Shown in pieces: positions 35,263-45,426 of a DNA stretch of 62,682 nucleotides. Source of the DNA: Hydrogenophaga sp. A37. GTDB taxonomy: Bacteria; Pseudomonadota; Gammaproteobacteria; Burkholderiales; Burkholderiaceae_C. Position 1 is the stretch's first letter, and each line of letters starts with the position of its first letter. The notes beneath the pieces are model-generated. The model did no database searches, had not been told where the DNA came from, and saw nothing but the letters and a program-made list of their open reading frames with translations. Where the stretch lies: positions 1 to 62,682 of the forward strand of contig NZ_MUNZ01000068.1 of the NCBI RefSeq assembly GCF_002001205.1. Direction: 5' to 3'. The position numbers and the translations under genes were made by a program.

Positions 35263-36531
35263 ATGGCCTCTGAACTTCGCAATCAAAGAAAAGCCTGGTC
35301 GGTGCTGATCGTCAGCACCTTGGCCTTCACCGTGTGCTTCATGGTGTGGATGATGTTTGGCGTGATCGGCATACCGATCAAGAAAGCGCTCGACCTCAAC
35401 TCCACCCAGTTCGGCCTGCTGATGGCCACGCCGGTGCTGACCGGCTCGCTGATCCGCGTGCCGCTGGGCATCTGGACCGACCGCTTCGGCGGCCGCATCG
35501 TGATGACCATCCTGATGGCGCTCACCGTGCCGGCGATCTGGATGATGAGTTACGCCACCGCCTACTGGCACTTCCTCACCATCGGCCTCTTCGTCGGTCT
35601 GGCGGGCGGATCGTTCTCGGTCGGCACGCCCTACGTGGCGCGCTGGTTCCCCAAGCACCGCCAGGGCATGGCCATGGGCGTGTACGGCGCGGGCAACTCG
35701 GGTGCGGCGGTCAACAAGTTCGTCGCGCCGGTGCTGCTGGTGGCCTTTGGCTGGACCATGGTGCCGCAGGTCTATGCGGCCATCATGCTGGGCACGGTGG
35801 TGCTGTTCTGGCTCTTCAGCCACAGCGACCCGGCGCACCTGGTGCCAAGCAACGTGAGCTTCAAAGACCAGCTCAAGGCGCTGAAGGACCCCAAGGTCAT
35901 CAAGTACTGCCAGTACTACAGCATCGTGTTCGGCGGCTACGTGGCGCTCTCGCTCTGGATGGTGCAGTACTACGTCGGCGAGTTCGGCCTGGACATCCGC
36001 GTCGCCGCTCTGCTGGCCGCCTGCTTCTCGCTGCCCGGCGGCGTGTTGCGCGCCATCGGCGGCATCCTGGCGGACAAATACAGCGCCCACAAGGTCACCT
36101 GGTGGGTGATGTGGGTGAGCTGGATCTGCCTGTTCCTGCTGAGCTACCCGCAGACCGACTTCACCATCCAGACGGTCAACGGCCCGCAGACCTTCCACAT
36201 CGGCCTGAACGTCTACACCTTCACCGGCCTGATGTTCATCCTGGGCATCGCCTGGGCCTTCGGCAAGGCCAGCGTCTTCAAGTACATCAGCGACGACTAC
36301 CCGAAGAACATCGGCGCCATCAGCGGCATCGTCGGCCTGGCCGGCGGCATGGGCGGCTTCGTGCTCCCCATCATGTTTGGCGCGCTGATGGACCTCACTG
36401 GCATCCGCTCCAGCGCTTTCATGCTGATGTACGGCGTGGTCTGGGTCTCGCTGATCTGGATGTACTGGACCGAAGTGCGCCAAACCCCGGTCATGGGCGC
36501 GGACGCCAAATCTTTCTCCCTTCAAAACTGA
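35263..36531 (+). CDS. narK1: NarK1-type nitrate transporter
   Basis: A 422-residue MFS protein with 12 membrane segments. The nitrate-signature region FVGLAGGSFSVGTPYVARWFP and a second one, VGLAGGMGGFVLPIMFG, are conserved, and each half keeps the substrate-binding Arg environment. In denitrifiers the NarK1 type is a nitrate/H+ symporter. The ATG at 35263 follows CTGGAG. narK2 follows after 24 bases. Confidence 0.92.
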   Translation: MASELRNQRKAWSVLIVSTLAFTVCFMVWMMFGVIGIPIKKALDLNSTQFGLLMATPVLTGSLIRVPLGIWTDRFGGRIVMTILMALTVPAIWMMSYATAYWHFLTIGLFVGLAGGSFSVGTPYVARWFPKHRQGMAMGVYGAGNSGAAVNKFVAPVLLVAFGWTMVPQVYAAIMLGTVVLFWLFSHSDPAHLVPSNVSFKDQLKALKDPKVIKYCQYYSIVFGGYVALSLWMVQYYVGEFGLDIRVAALLAACFSLPGGVLRAIGGILADKYSAHKVTWWVMWVSWICLFLLSYPQTDFTIQTVNGPQTFHIGLNVYTFTGLMFILGIAWAFGKASVFKYISDDYPKNIGAISGIVGLAGGMGGFVLPIMFGALMDLTGIRSSAFMLMYGVVWVSLIWMYWTEVRQTPVMGADAKSFSLQN

Positions 36532-36555
36532 ACCGGCAACGGTCAGAACCCCACC

Positions 36556-38217
36556 ATGAACACCAAAGCAAACTCCCTGTCTGCCTCGGGTGCTGCTGCC
36601 AGCAGCCAAGGAGCGGACATCGCCGATTGGCGCCCTGAAGACGACAAGTTCTGGGAACAGACCGGCAAAAAAATCGCCTACCGCAACCTCTGGATCTCGG
36701 TGCCCGCGCTGCTCTGCGGCTTCGCGGTCTGGGGCATGTGGGGGATCATCACCGTGCAGATGCTCAACCTGGGTTTCCCCTTCACCCAGGCCGAACTCTT
36801 CACGCTGACCGCCATCTCCGGCATCGCTGGCGCGACGATGCGCATCCCGGCGTCCTTCCTGGTGCGCCTGGCTGGTGGCCGCAACACCATCTTCCTCACC
36901 ACTGCGATGTTGCTGGCCCCGGCCATCGGCACCGGCATCGCGCTGCAGCACAAGGACTGGCCGCTGTGGGCATTCCAGTTGCTGGCGCTGTGGTCGGGCG
37001 TGGGCGGCGGCAACTTTGCGTCATCCATGTCCAACATCAGCACCTTCTTCCCGAAGCGGCTGCAGGGCACGGCGCTGGGCCTGAACGCGGGCCTGGGCAA
37101 CTTCGGCGTGACGACGATGCAGATCGTCATCCCGCTGGTGATGACGCTGCCGCTGCTGGGCGCCTTCGGTGGTGAGCCCATGACGCTGGTGAAAGACAGC
37201 GGCTGGATCTTCGGCAAGATCGCCGCCGGCACCCCCACCTGGATCCAGAACGCCGGTTTTGCCTGGGTGATCTCGCTGATTCCCCTGTCGATCCTGGCCT
37301 GGTTCGGCATGAACAACTTGAAGACCGTGTCACCCGAAGCCGGCAGCCCCATCGGCGCCTTCGCCAAGGTCACCTACCTCTACACGCTGGCCTTCATCCC
37401 GGCCATCTTCATGCTCTACCTGTACCTGCCGGCCCCCACCGGCCTGGGCATCCTGAACATGTGGGTCGCGATCCCGCTGGACATCGTGCTGGCGCTGGTG
37501 GTGATGAAGCTGGCGGCCTTCGGACCCATGAAAGAGGGCGTGACCAAACAGTTCGCGATCTTCCGCAACAAGCACACCTGGTCACTCACCGCGCTCTACA
37601 TCGTCACCTTCGGTTCCTTCATCGGCTTCTCGATGGTGCTGCCGTTGGCCATCACCGTGATCTTCGGCTTCCAGCACGTGGCCGATGCCGCTGGCGTGAT
37701 GACGCACACGCTGAAGAACCCGAACGCGCCCTCTGCCCTCACCTACGCCTGGATCGGCCCTTTCGTCGGTGCCGCGGTGCGTCCTCTCGGCGGCTGGATC
37801 TCCGACAAGGTCGGCGGCTCCATCGTGACCCAGGTCATCTCGGCCGTGATGGTGCTGGCCTCCGCAGCGGTGGGCTACGTGATGATGCAGGCCTACGGTT
37901 CGGCCACGCCGGAGCAGTACTTCCCCGCCTTCATCGGTCTGTTCATCGTGCTGTTCTTTGCCAGCGGCATCGGCAACGGCTCGACCTTCCGCACCATCGG
38001 CGTGATCTTCGACCGCCAGCAGGCCGGCCCCGTGCTGGGCTGGACCTCGGCCGTCGCGGCCTACGGTGCCTTCATCGCGCCGGTGGTCATCGGCGCGCAG
38101 ATCAAGGCCGGCACGCCGCAGTTCGCGATGTACGGATTCGCCATCTTCTACGCCGTCTGCCTGGTCTTGAACTGGTGGTTCTATCTGCGGGTTGGCTCGG
38201 AGTTCAAGAACCCATGA
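36556..38217 (+). CDS. narK2: NarK2-type nitrate/nitrite antiporter
   Basis: A 553-residue MFS protein with a hydrophilic N-terminus of about 45 residues and 12 membrane segments. The signatures SGVGGGNFASSMSNISTFFPKR and FFASGIGNGSTFRTIG mark the NNP family. The NarK2 type exchanges cytoplasmic nitrite for nitrate. It starts 24 bases after narK1. It is separated from narG by 378 bases of repeats. Confidence 0.92.
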   Translation: MNTKANSLSASGAAASSQGADIADWRPEDDKFWEQTGKKIAYRNLWISVPALLCGFAVWGMWGIITVQMLNLGFPFTQAELFTLTAISGIAGATMRIPASFLVRLAGGRNTIFLTTAMLLAPAIGTGIALQHKDWPLWAFQLLALWSGVGGGNFASSMSNISTFFPKRLQGTALGLNAGLGNFGVTTMQIVIPLVMTLPLLGAFGGEPMTLVKDSGWIFGKIAAGTPTWIQNAGFAWVISLIPLSILAWFGMNNLKTVSPEAGSPIGAFAKVTYLYTLAFIPAIFMLYLYLPAPTGLGILNMWVAIPLDIVLALVVMKLAAFGPMKEGVTKQFAIFRNKHTWSLTALYIVTFGSFIGFSMVLPLAITVIFGFQHVADAAGVMTHTLKNPNAPSALTYAWIGPFVGAAVRPLGGWISDKVGGSIVTQVISAVMVLASAAVGYVMMQAYGSATPEQYFPAFIGLFIVLFFASGIGNGSTFRTIGVIFDRQQAGPVLGWTSAVAAYGAFIAPVVIGAQIKAGTPQFAMYGFAIFYAVCLVLNWWFYLRVGSEFKNP

Positions 38218-38245
38218 AGTCACTTCGCTCCACGGTTGCTTCGGG

Positions 38246-38340
38246 ACTCAGGCCAGCGTGGCGCTCCGCTCCGTCCGTGTCCCCCGCCCTTCGGGCTCCT
38301 CCTTTTACCTCCCGGAGCGGAGCGCCACGCCGGCCTGAGT
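38246..38340. repeat. hairpin unit A before narG, with conserved loop
   Basis: 38246-38272 pairs with 38314-38340 (26 of 27 bases), enclosing a loop at 38277-38311 that starts GTGTCCCCCGCCC. That loop is the reverse complement of the loop of unit B (38427-38460), with a single indel, although the stems of A and B are unrelated. Confidence 0.8.
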
Positions 38341-38398
38341 CTGCCAACGATGTAGGCGCACAAAGGCATTCAGTCTTTGCACACAGCCGTGCTGGCAG

Positions 38399-38490
38399 CC
38401 GAGGGCAGTGGGGTGGATGCTGCAGTGAGGTAAAGGAGGAGCCCGAAGGGCGGGGGACACGAACGGAAGCATCCGCCCCACTGCCCTCGG
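38399..38490. repeat. hairpin unit B before narG, inverted relative to A
   Basis: 38399-38420 pairs with 38469-38490 (21 of 22 bases). The loop is inverted relative to that of unit A. The remaining DNA up to 38595 is A/C-rich with no gene; the narG ribosome site is the weak CCGGAGC at 38585. Confidence 0.8.
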
Positions 38491-38595
38491 CCCCCACAAA
38501 AGCAGGCATGCAAAAGCAGCCCAAAAAGCCCGGCCCAACAAACCAAACAGCAAGCTGCAAATGACCCCAACCACACACCCCAACCGGAGCATCCC

Positions 38596-41500
38596 ATGAG
38601 CCACTTTCTGGACCGATTGACCCACTTCACGCTGCCCAAAGAAGCCTTCTCGGGCAACCACGGCCTGACCACCAACGAAGACCGCACCTGGGAAGACGCC
38701 TACCGCAACCGCTGGGCGCACGACAAGATCGTGCGCAGCACCCACGGCGTGAACTGCACCGGTTCGTGCTCATGGAAGATCTACGTCAAGGGCGGCATCG
38801 TCACCTGGGAAACCCAGCAGACCGACTACCCGCGCACGCGCTGGGACATGCCCAACCACGAGCCGCGCGGCTGCGCGCGTGGGGCGTCGTACAGCTGGTA
38901 TCTGTATTCCGCCAACCGCGTGAAATACCCCATGGTGCGCGGCCGCCTGCTGGAGCGCTGGCGCGCGGCGCTCAAGGTCAGCAAGACCCCGGTGGACGCC
39001 TGGGCGCTGATCCAGCAAGACGCCAACGCCCGGCGCGACTACCAGCAGGTGCGCGGCATGGGTGGCTTTGTGCGCAGCACCTGGGACGAGGTCAACCAGC
39101 TCATCGCGGCGGCCAACGTCTACACCATCAAGCAGCACGGCGCCGACCGCATCATCGGCTTCTCGCCCATCCCCGCCATGTCCATGGTGAGCTACGCCGC
39201 GGGCTCGCGTTACCTGTCGCTCATTGGCGGCGTGTGCATGAGCTTCTACGACTGGTACTGCGACCTGCCACCGGCTTCTCCCCAGGTCTGGGGTGAACAG
39301 ACCGACGTGCCCGAATCGGCCGACTGGTACAACAGCTCGTTCATCATCGCCTGGGGCAGCAACGTGCCCCAGACCCGCACGCCCGACGCCCACTTCTTCA
39401 CCGAGGTGCGCTACAAGGGCACCAAGACCGTGGCGGTCACGCCCGACTATTCCGAGGTCGCCAAGCTCTCCGACCTCTGGCTGCACCCCAAGCAGGGCAC
39501 CGACGCGGCGCTCGCCATGGCCATGGGCCACGTGGCGCTGAAGGAGTTCTATTTCCCCGACGGCGGCAAGGCCAGGTCCAGCTATTTCGACGACTATGCC
39601 CGCCGCTACACCGACCTGCCGCTGCTGGTGATGCTGACGGAACACACCCTGCCCGACGGCACGGTGACGATGGTGCCCGGCCGCTACCTGCGCGCCAGCG
39701 ACTTCAACGGCCAGCTGGGCCAGAAGAGCAACCCCGAGTGGAAGACCGTGGCGTTTGACACCGACGGCAAAGCGGTGCTGCCCAACGGCTCCATCGGTTT
39801 CCGCTGGGGCGAAGCGGGCCGCGAAGACGAAGGCAAGTGGAACCTGGAGGCCAAGGAAGCGCGCGGCAACACCGACGTGAAACTCAAGCTCTCGGTGATC
39901 GAAGACGGCGAGCAAGAGACCCAGGTGGTCGATGTCGGCTTCCCGTATTTCGGTGGCAACGCCACGCCCCACTTCACCGCCAACGCGCAGCACGGCGAGA
40001 TCAACCACGCCAAGGTGCCGGCCGTGCGCCTGCGCCTGGGCAAGGCTGGTGACGAGCGTTACGCGCTGGTCGCCACCGTGTTCGACCTGCAGGTCGCGCA
40101 GTACGGCATCGACCGCGGTCTGGGCAGTGGCGCCAAGAGCTTCGACGACAACGCCGCCTACACCCCGGCCTGGCAAGAGAGCATCACCGGTGTGCCGCGC
40201 GACCAGGTCATCACCGTGGCGCGCCAGTTCGCCGACAACGCCGACAAGACGCATGGCAAGTCGATGGTGATCATCGGCGCGGCCATGAACCACTGGTACC
40301 ACGCCGACATGAACTACCGCGGCGTCATCAACCTCTTGATGATGTGCGGCTGCATCGGCCAGAGCGGTGGCGGCTGGGCGCACTACGTGGGCCAGGAAAA
40401 GCTGCGCCCGCAAACCGGCTGGGTGCCGCTGGCCTTTGCCACCGACTGGCTGCGCCCGCCGCGCCAGATGAACAGCACCAGCTTCTTCTACGCCCACACC
40501 GACCAGTGGCGCTACGAAAAACTCGGCATGGAAGAGATCGTCTCGCCCACGCTGAGCGCCGCCGACAAGGCCGCCTTCAGCGGCAGCATGATCGACTTCA
40601 ACGTGCGCGCCGAACGCATGGGCTGGTTGCCCAGCGCACCGCAGCTCAAGACCAACCCGATGCAGGTCGTCAAGGACGCGCAGGCCGCCGGCCTGGACGC
40701 CAAGGACTACGTGGTCCAGGCGCTGAAAGACGGCACGCTGGAGATGAGCTGCGAAGACCCGGACGCACCGCAGAACTGGCCACGCAACATGTTTGTGTGG
40801 CGCTCCAACCTGCTGGGCTCCAGCGGCAAGGGCCACGAGTATTTCTGCAAGCACTTGCTCGGCACCGAGAACGGCGTGCAGGGCAAGGACCTCGGCAAGG
40901 ACGATGCGAAGCCGGCCGAAGTGAAGTGGCACCCGAACGGGCCGCAAGGCAAGCTGGACCTGCTGGTCACCCTCGACTTCCGCATGAGCACCACCTGCCT
41001 GTATTCCGACATCGTGCTGCCCACGGCCAGCTGGTACGAGAAGAACGACCTCAACACCAGCGACATGCACCCCTTCATCCACCCGCTGTCGGCGGCCGTG
41101 GACCCGGTGTGGCAATCGCGTTCGGACTGGGAGATCTACAAGGGTTTCGCCAAGACCTTCAGCGAGGTCTGCGTCGGCCACCTGGGCGTGGAAAAAGAGG
41201 TGGTGCTCTCGCCCATCATGCACGACACCCCCGGCGAAATGGCGCAGGCCTTTGAGGTCAAGGAATGGAAGAAGGGCCACTGCGAACTGATCCCCGGCAA
41301 GACCGCGCCGCAGATCGCCGTGGTCGAACGCGACTACCCCAACACCTTCAAGCGCTTCACGGCCTTAGGGCCACTGCTCGACAAACTGGGCAACGGCGGC
41401 AAAGGCATCGGCTGGAAGACCGGCACCGAGGTCGAGCAGCTGGGTCAACTCAACGGCAAGACGCTGGACGAAGGTGTGTCGCAGGGCATGCCGAAGATCG

Positions 41501-42423
41501 TCACCGACATCGACGCCTGCGAGGTGATCCTGCAGCTGGCGCCCGAGACCAACGGCCACGTCGCGGTGAAAGCCTGGCAGGCGCTGGGCAAGCAGACCGG
41601 GCGCGACCACACGCACCTGGCGCTCTACCGCGAAGACGAAAAGATCCGCTTCCGCGACATCCAGGCGCAGCCGCGCAAGATCATCAGCTCGCCCACCTGG
41701 AGCGGCATCGAGAGCGAGACGGTGAGCTACAACGCCGGCTACACCAACGTGCACGAATACATCCCATGGCGCACGCTCACCGGTCGCCAGCAGTTCTACC
41801 AGGACCACCCCTGGATGATCGCTTTCGGTGAAGGCTTCGGCAGCTACCGGCCGCCGGTGGACCTGAAGACCACCGAGGGCATTCACAACATCAAGCCCAA
41901 CGGCAACAAAGAGATCCAGCTCAACTTCATCACGCCGCACCAGAAGTGGGGGATTCACTCCACCTACAGCGACAACCTGATGATGCTCACGCTGAACCGC
42001 GGCGGCACCGTGATCTGGCTCAGCGAAGACGACGCCAAGAGCGCCGGCATCGTGGACAACGACTGGGTAGAGCTGTTCAACATCAACGGCGCCGTGGCGG
42101 CCCGTGCGGTGGTGAGCCAGCGCGTCAACCCCGGCATGGTGATGATGTACCACTCGCAGGAAAAGATCATCAACACCCCGGGCAGCGAGATCACCGGTGT
42201 GCGCGGCGGCATCCATAACTCGGTCACCCGCATCGTCTTGAAGCCCACCCACATGATCGGCGGCTACGCGCAGCTCAGCTACGGCTTCAACTACTACGGA
42301 ACCATCGGCACCAACCGCGACGAGTTCGTGGTGGTGCGCAAGATGGACAAGGTCGACTGGCTCGACACACCGGCGGACGACCACCTCATTCGGGCCTACC
42401 AGTCCGAAGGTGAAAACCCCTGA
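38596..42423 (+). CDS. narG: respiratory nitrate reductase alpha subunit NarG
   Basis: A 1275-residue Mo-bisMGD enzyme, the cytoplasmic nitrate-reducing subunit. The FS0 cluster ligands are His 50, Cys 54, Cys 58 and Cys 93. The Mo ligand Asp is in GEQTDVPES (about residue 235), within [25 protein letters not shown], nearly identical to E. coli NarG. No Tat signal is present in the usual sense, although the N-terminal part resembles the vestigial one. It starts at ATG 38596 and is followed by narH after 28 bases. Confidence 0.97.
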   Translation: [1275 protein letters not shown]

Positions 42424-42451
42424 GCCCATTGCCCTTCATTCGGAGTCAATC

Positions 42452-43984
42452 ATGAAAATACGCGCCCAAATCGGCATGGTGCTCAACCTGGACAAGTGCA
42501 TCGGTTGCCACACCTGTTCGGTCACCTGCAAGAACGTCTGGACCAGCCGGCCCGGTGTGGAATACGCCTGGTTCAACAACGTCGAAACCAAGCCCGGCAT
42601 CGGCTACCCCAAGGAGTGGGAGAACCAGGACAAGTGGAACGGTGGCTGGGTCCGCAAGGCCGACGGATCCATCGTCCCGAAACAGGGCGGCAAGTGGTCG
42701 CTGCTGATGAAGATCTTCAGCAACCCCAACCTGCCACAGATCGACGACTACTACGAGCCCTTCACCTTCGACTACGACCACCTGCATTCGGCGCCGGAGA
42801 TGAAGCACGCGCCCACCGCCCGCCCGCGTTCGCTGATCACCGGCAAGCGCATGGAGAAAATCGAGTGGGGCCCGAACTGGGAAGAAATCCTGGGCGGCGA
42901 GTTCAGCAAGCGCAGCAAGGACGCCAACCTGGACGGTTTCGAGCAGGCCCAGAAAGACATGATGGGCCAGTTCGAGAACACCTTCATGATGTACCTGCCG
43001 CGCCTGTGCGAGCACTGCCTGAACCCGGCCTGTGTGGCCTCGTGCCCTTCAGGCTCGATCTACAAGCGCGAGGAAGACGGCATCGTGCTGATCGACCAGG
43101 ACAAGTGCCGCGGCTGGCGCATGTGCGTCAGCGGCTGCCCCTACAAGAAGATCTACTACAACTGGAAAAGCGGCAAGGCCGAGAAGTGCACCTTCTGCTA
43201 CCCGCGCATTGAATCCGGCCAGCCCACGGTGTGTTCCGAGACCTGCGTCGGCCGCATCCGTTACCTCGGCGTGCTGCTGTACGACGCCGACCGCATCGCC
43301 GAGGCCGCAAGCACGCCCAACGAGATCGATCTCTACCAGGCCCAGCTCGACCTGTTCCTGGACCCGAACGACCCCAAGGTGATCGAGCAGGCGCGCATCG
43401 ACGGCATCCCCGATGCCTGGATGGCCGCGGCCCGCCAGAGCCCGGTCTACAAGATGGCGGTGGAGTGGAAGGTGGCCCTGCCGCTGCACCCCGAATACCG
43501 CACCCTGCCCATGGTCTGGTACGTGCCACCGCTCTCGCCCATCACCGCTTCGGCCAACGCCGGCATGCTGAGCCAGAACGGCGAGATCCCGGACGTGTCG
43601 CAGCTGCGCATTCCGGTCAAGTACCTGGCCAACCTGCTCACCGCCGGCGACACCGGCCCTGTTGTTCGCGCGCTCGAACGCATGCTGGCCATGCGCTCCT
43701 ACCAGCGCGCCAAACACGTGGACGGCCTGATCAACCAGGAGGTGCTCGACCAGGTGGGCCTGACCGCCCGCGAGGTGGAAGAGATGTACCGCTACATGGC
43801 GATTGCCAACTACGAAGACCGCTTCGTGATCCCGACCACGCACCGCGAGTACGCCGAAAACACCTTCAACGTGAAGGGCGGTTGCGGCTTCAGTTTCGGC
43901 AACGGATGTTCCGAAGGCGAGACCGAAACCAGTCTGTTTGGCAGCGAGAAGAAGCGCACCATCCCGATCCGGATGGAGAGTTGA
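42452..43984 (+). CDS. narH: respiratory nitrate reductase beta subunit NarH
   Basis: A 510-residue electron-transfer subunit. The first set of ligands is C-x2-C-x2-C-x3-C at 16, 19, 22 and 26; further sets include CEHCLNPACVASCP, CRGWRMCVSGCP and CTFCYP with CSETC, for three 4Fe-4S and one 3Fe-4S cluster (Trp in CRGWRMC). The ATG at 42452 has CGGAG upstream. narJ starts 1 base after its stop. Confidence 0.97.
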   Translation: MKIRAQIGMVLNLDKCIGCHTCSVTCKNVWTSRPGVEYAWFNNVETKPGIGYPKEWENQDKWNGGWVRKADGSIVPKQGGKWSLLMKIFSNPNLPQIDDYYEPFTFDYDHLHSAPEMKHAPTARPRSLITGKRMEKIEWGPNWEEILGGEFSKRSKDANLDGFEQAQKDMMGQFENTFMMYLPRLCEHCLNPACVASCPSGSIYKREEDGIVLIDQDKCRGWRMCVSGCPYKKIYYNWKSGKAEKCTFCYPRIESGQPTVCSETCVGRIRYLGVLLYDADRIAEAASTPNEIDLYQAQLDLFLDPNDPKVIEQARIDGIPDAWMAAARQSPVYKMAVEWKVALPLHPEYRTLPMVWYVPPLSPITASANAGMLSQNGEIPDVSQLRIPVKYLANLLTAGDTGPVVRALERMLAMRSYQRAKHVDGLINQEVLDQVGLTAREVEEMYRYMAIANYEDRFVIPTTHREYAENTFNVKGGCGFSFGNGCSEGETETSLFGSEKKRTIPIRMES

Positions 43985-43985
43985 G

Positions 43986-44687
43986 ATGAGTTTGTTTTCT
44001 TCATCCCCTCCGCAGGCCCGCCTCACGCTGCGCGTGCTGGCGCACCTGCTGCGTTACCCCGACGCGGCGTTCCGCGAACACACCGCCGAGCTGCAGCAGG
44101 CGCTGCGCACCGAAGCGGCTTTGCCGGCCGCCCGGCTGGCCGAGCTCGACGCGCTGCTCAAGCACCTGGGCACCCAGCTCGCGCTGGACGTCGAGGCCGA
44201 GTACGTCGAGCTGTTCGACCGTGGGCGCCGCACCGCGCTGCACCTGTTTGAACACGTGCACGGCGATTCGCGCGACCGCGGCCCGGCCATGGTCGACCTG
44301 ATCCAGACCTACGAAAAGGCGGGCCTGTACCTGGGCCCCGACGAGCTGCCCGACTACCTGCCGGTGGTGCTGGAATTTGCGTCCACCCAGCCGCCCCAGC
44401 AGGCGCGTGAGTTCATGGGCGAGATCGCGCACATCGTGCGCGTGATCTTCAGCGCGCTGGCCGGTCGCCAGAGCCCCTACGCCAGCGTGCTGGCCGCCGT
44501 GCTGGAGCTGGCGGGCGAGAAGGCCGAAGCGGTGGCCGTTGCGCCAGAGCCGGAAATGGATCAGAGCTGGGCCGAGCCCGAGGTGTTCGGTGGTTGCTCG
44601 ACCGAAGGCCAGGCCAAACCGAACCAGCCGCAACCGATCCAGATCGTCAGAAAGTCACCCCAACCCTCTCAAGGAGCGCAGGAATGA
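43986..44687 (+). CDS. narJ: nitrate reductase chaperone NarJ
   Basis: A 233-residue TorD-like chaperone that assists cofactor insertion into NarG and membrane docking. The helical core has LLRYPDAAFREH, the motif LFEHVHGDSRDRGPAMVDL and YLGPDELPDYLPVVLEF. The ATG at 43986 lies 1 base beyond the narH stop, and its stop overlaps the narI start. Confidence 0.94.
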   Translation: MSLFSSSPPQARLTLRVLAHLLRYPDAAFREHTAELQQALRTEAALPAARLAELDALLKHLGTQLALDVEAEYVELFDRGRRTALHLFEHVHGDSRDRGPAMVDLIQTYEKAGLYLGPDELPDYLPVVLEFASTQPPQQAREFMGEIAHIVRVIFSALAGRQSPYASVLAAVLELAGEKAEAVAVAPEPEMDQSWAEPEVFGGCSTEGQAKPNQPQPIQIVRKSPQPSQGAQE

Positions 44688-45397
44688 ACACGCTGCACAA
44701 CTTCCTCTTCAACGTCTACCCGTACATCTGCCTGTCGGTGTTCCTCATGGGCAGCCTGGCGCGCTTCGACCGCGACCAGTACACCTGGAAAAGCGATTCG
44801 TCGCAGCTGCTGCGCAAGGGCCAGCTGCGCTGGGGCAGCAACCTGTTCCACATCGGCATCCTGTTCCTGTTCGGTGGCCACGCCGTGGGCCTGCTCACGC
44901 CGCACTTCATGTACGAGCCCTTCATCACCGCCGAACAGAAGCAGCTGGTGGCGGTGACCGCGGGCGGCATCGCTGGCGTGATCTGCTTCATTGGCCTGAC
45001 GCTGCTGCTGCACCGCCGCATCTTCGACGAGCGCATCCGCCTCACCAGCCACCGCACCGACCTCGGCATCCTGATCATCCTGTGGGTGCAGCTGGTGCTG
45101 GGCCTGATCACCCTGCCCTATTCCTTCGGCCACAAGGACGCGGGCGTGATGCTGGCGCTGGCTGACTGGGCTCAGCACATCGTGACCTTCAGGCCCGACG
45201 CCGCCGGCCTGGTGGCGCTGGACTGGCCCTACAAGGTGCACCTGGTGCTGGGCATGACGATCTTTCTGCTCTTTCCCTTCTCGCGCCTGGTGCATGTGTG
45301 GAGCGGCTTCGGCACGCTGGCCTATGTGCTGCGTCCCTACCAGGTGGTGCGCAGCCGCAAGCTGGGCCTGAACGCCGACACCACGCGCCAGCGCTGA
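44684..45397 (+). CDS. narI: nitrate reductase gamma subunit NarI
   Basis: A 237-residue membrane cytochrome b that oxidises quinol and passes electrons to NarH. Five membrane segments are visible, with heme-ligand His in HIGILFLFGGHAVGL, VHLVLGMTIF and HVWSGFG. It starts on an ATG that overlaps the narJ stop (ATGA). AAGGAG is 6 bases upstream. Completes narGHJI. Confidence 0.95.
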   Translation: MNTLHNFLFNVYPYICLSVFLMGSLARFDRDQYTWKSDSSQLLRKGQLRWGSNLFHIGILFLFGGHAVGLLTPHFMYEPFITAEQKQLVAVTAGGIAGVICFIGLTLLLHRRIFDERIRLTSHRTDLGILIILWVQLVLGLITLPYSFGHKDAGVMLALADWAQHIVTFRPDAAGLVALDWPYKVHLVLGMTIFLLFPFSRLVHVWSGFGTLAYVLRPYQVVRSRKLGLNADTTRQR

Positions 45398-45426
45398 ACC
45401 CACCCACCATGAACCAGGACATCACC

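Noticed and set aside
38770..41280. 836-codon minus-strand frame within narG
   Set aside because: Antisense of NarG, composition typical of GC-rich shadow frames.
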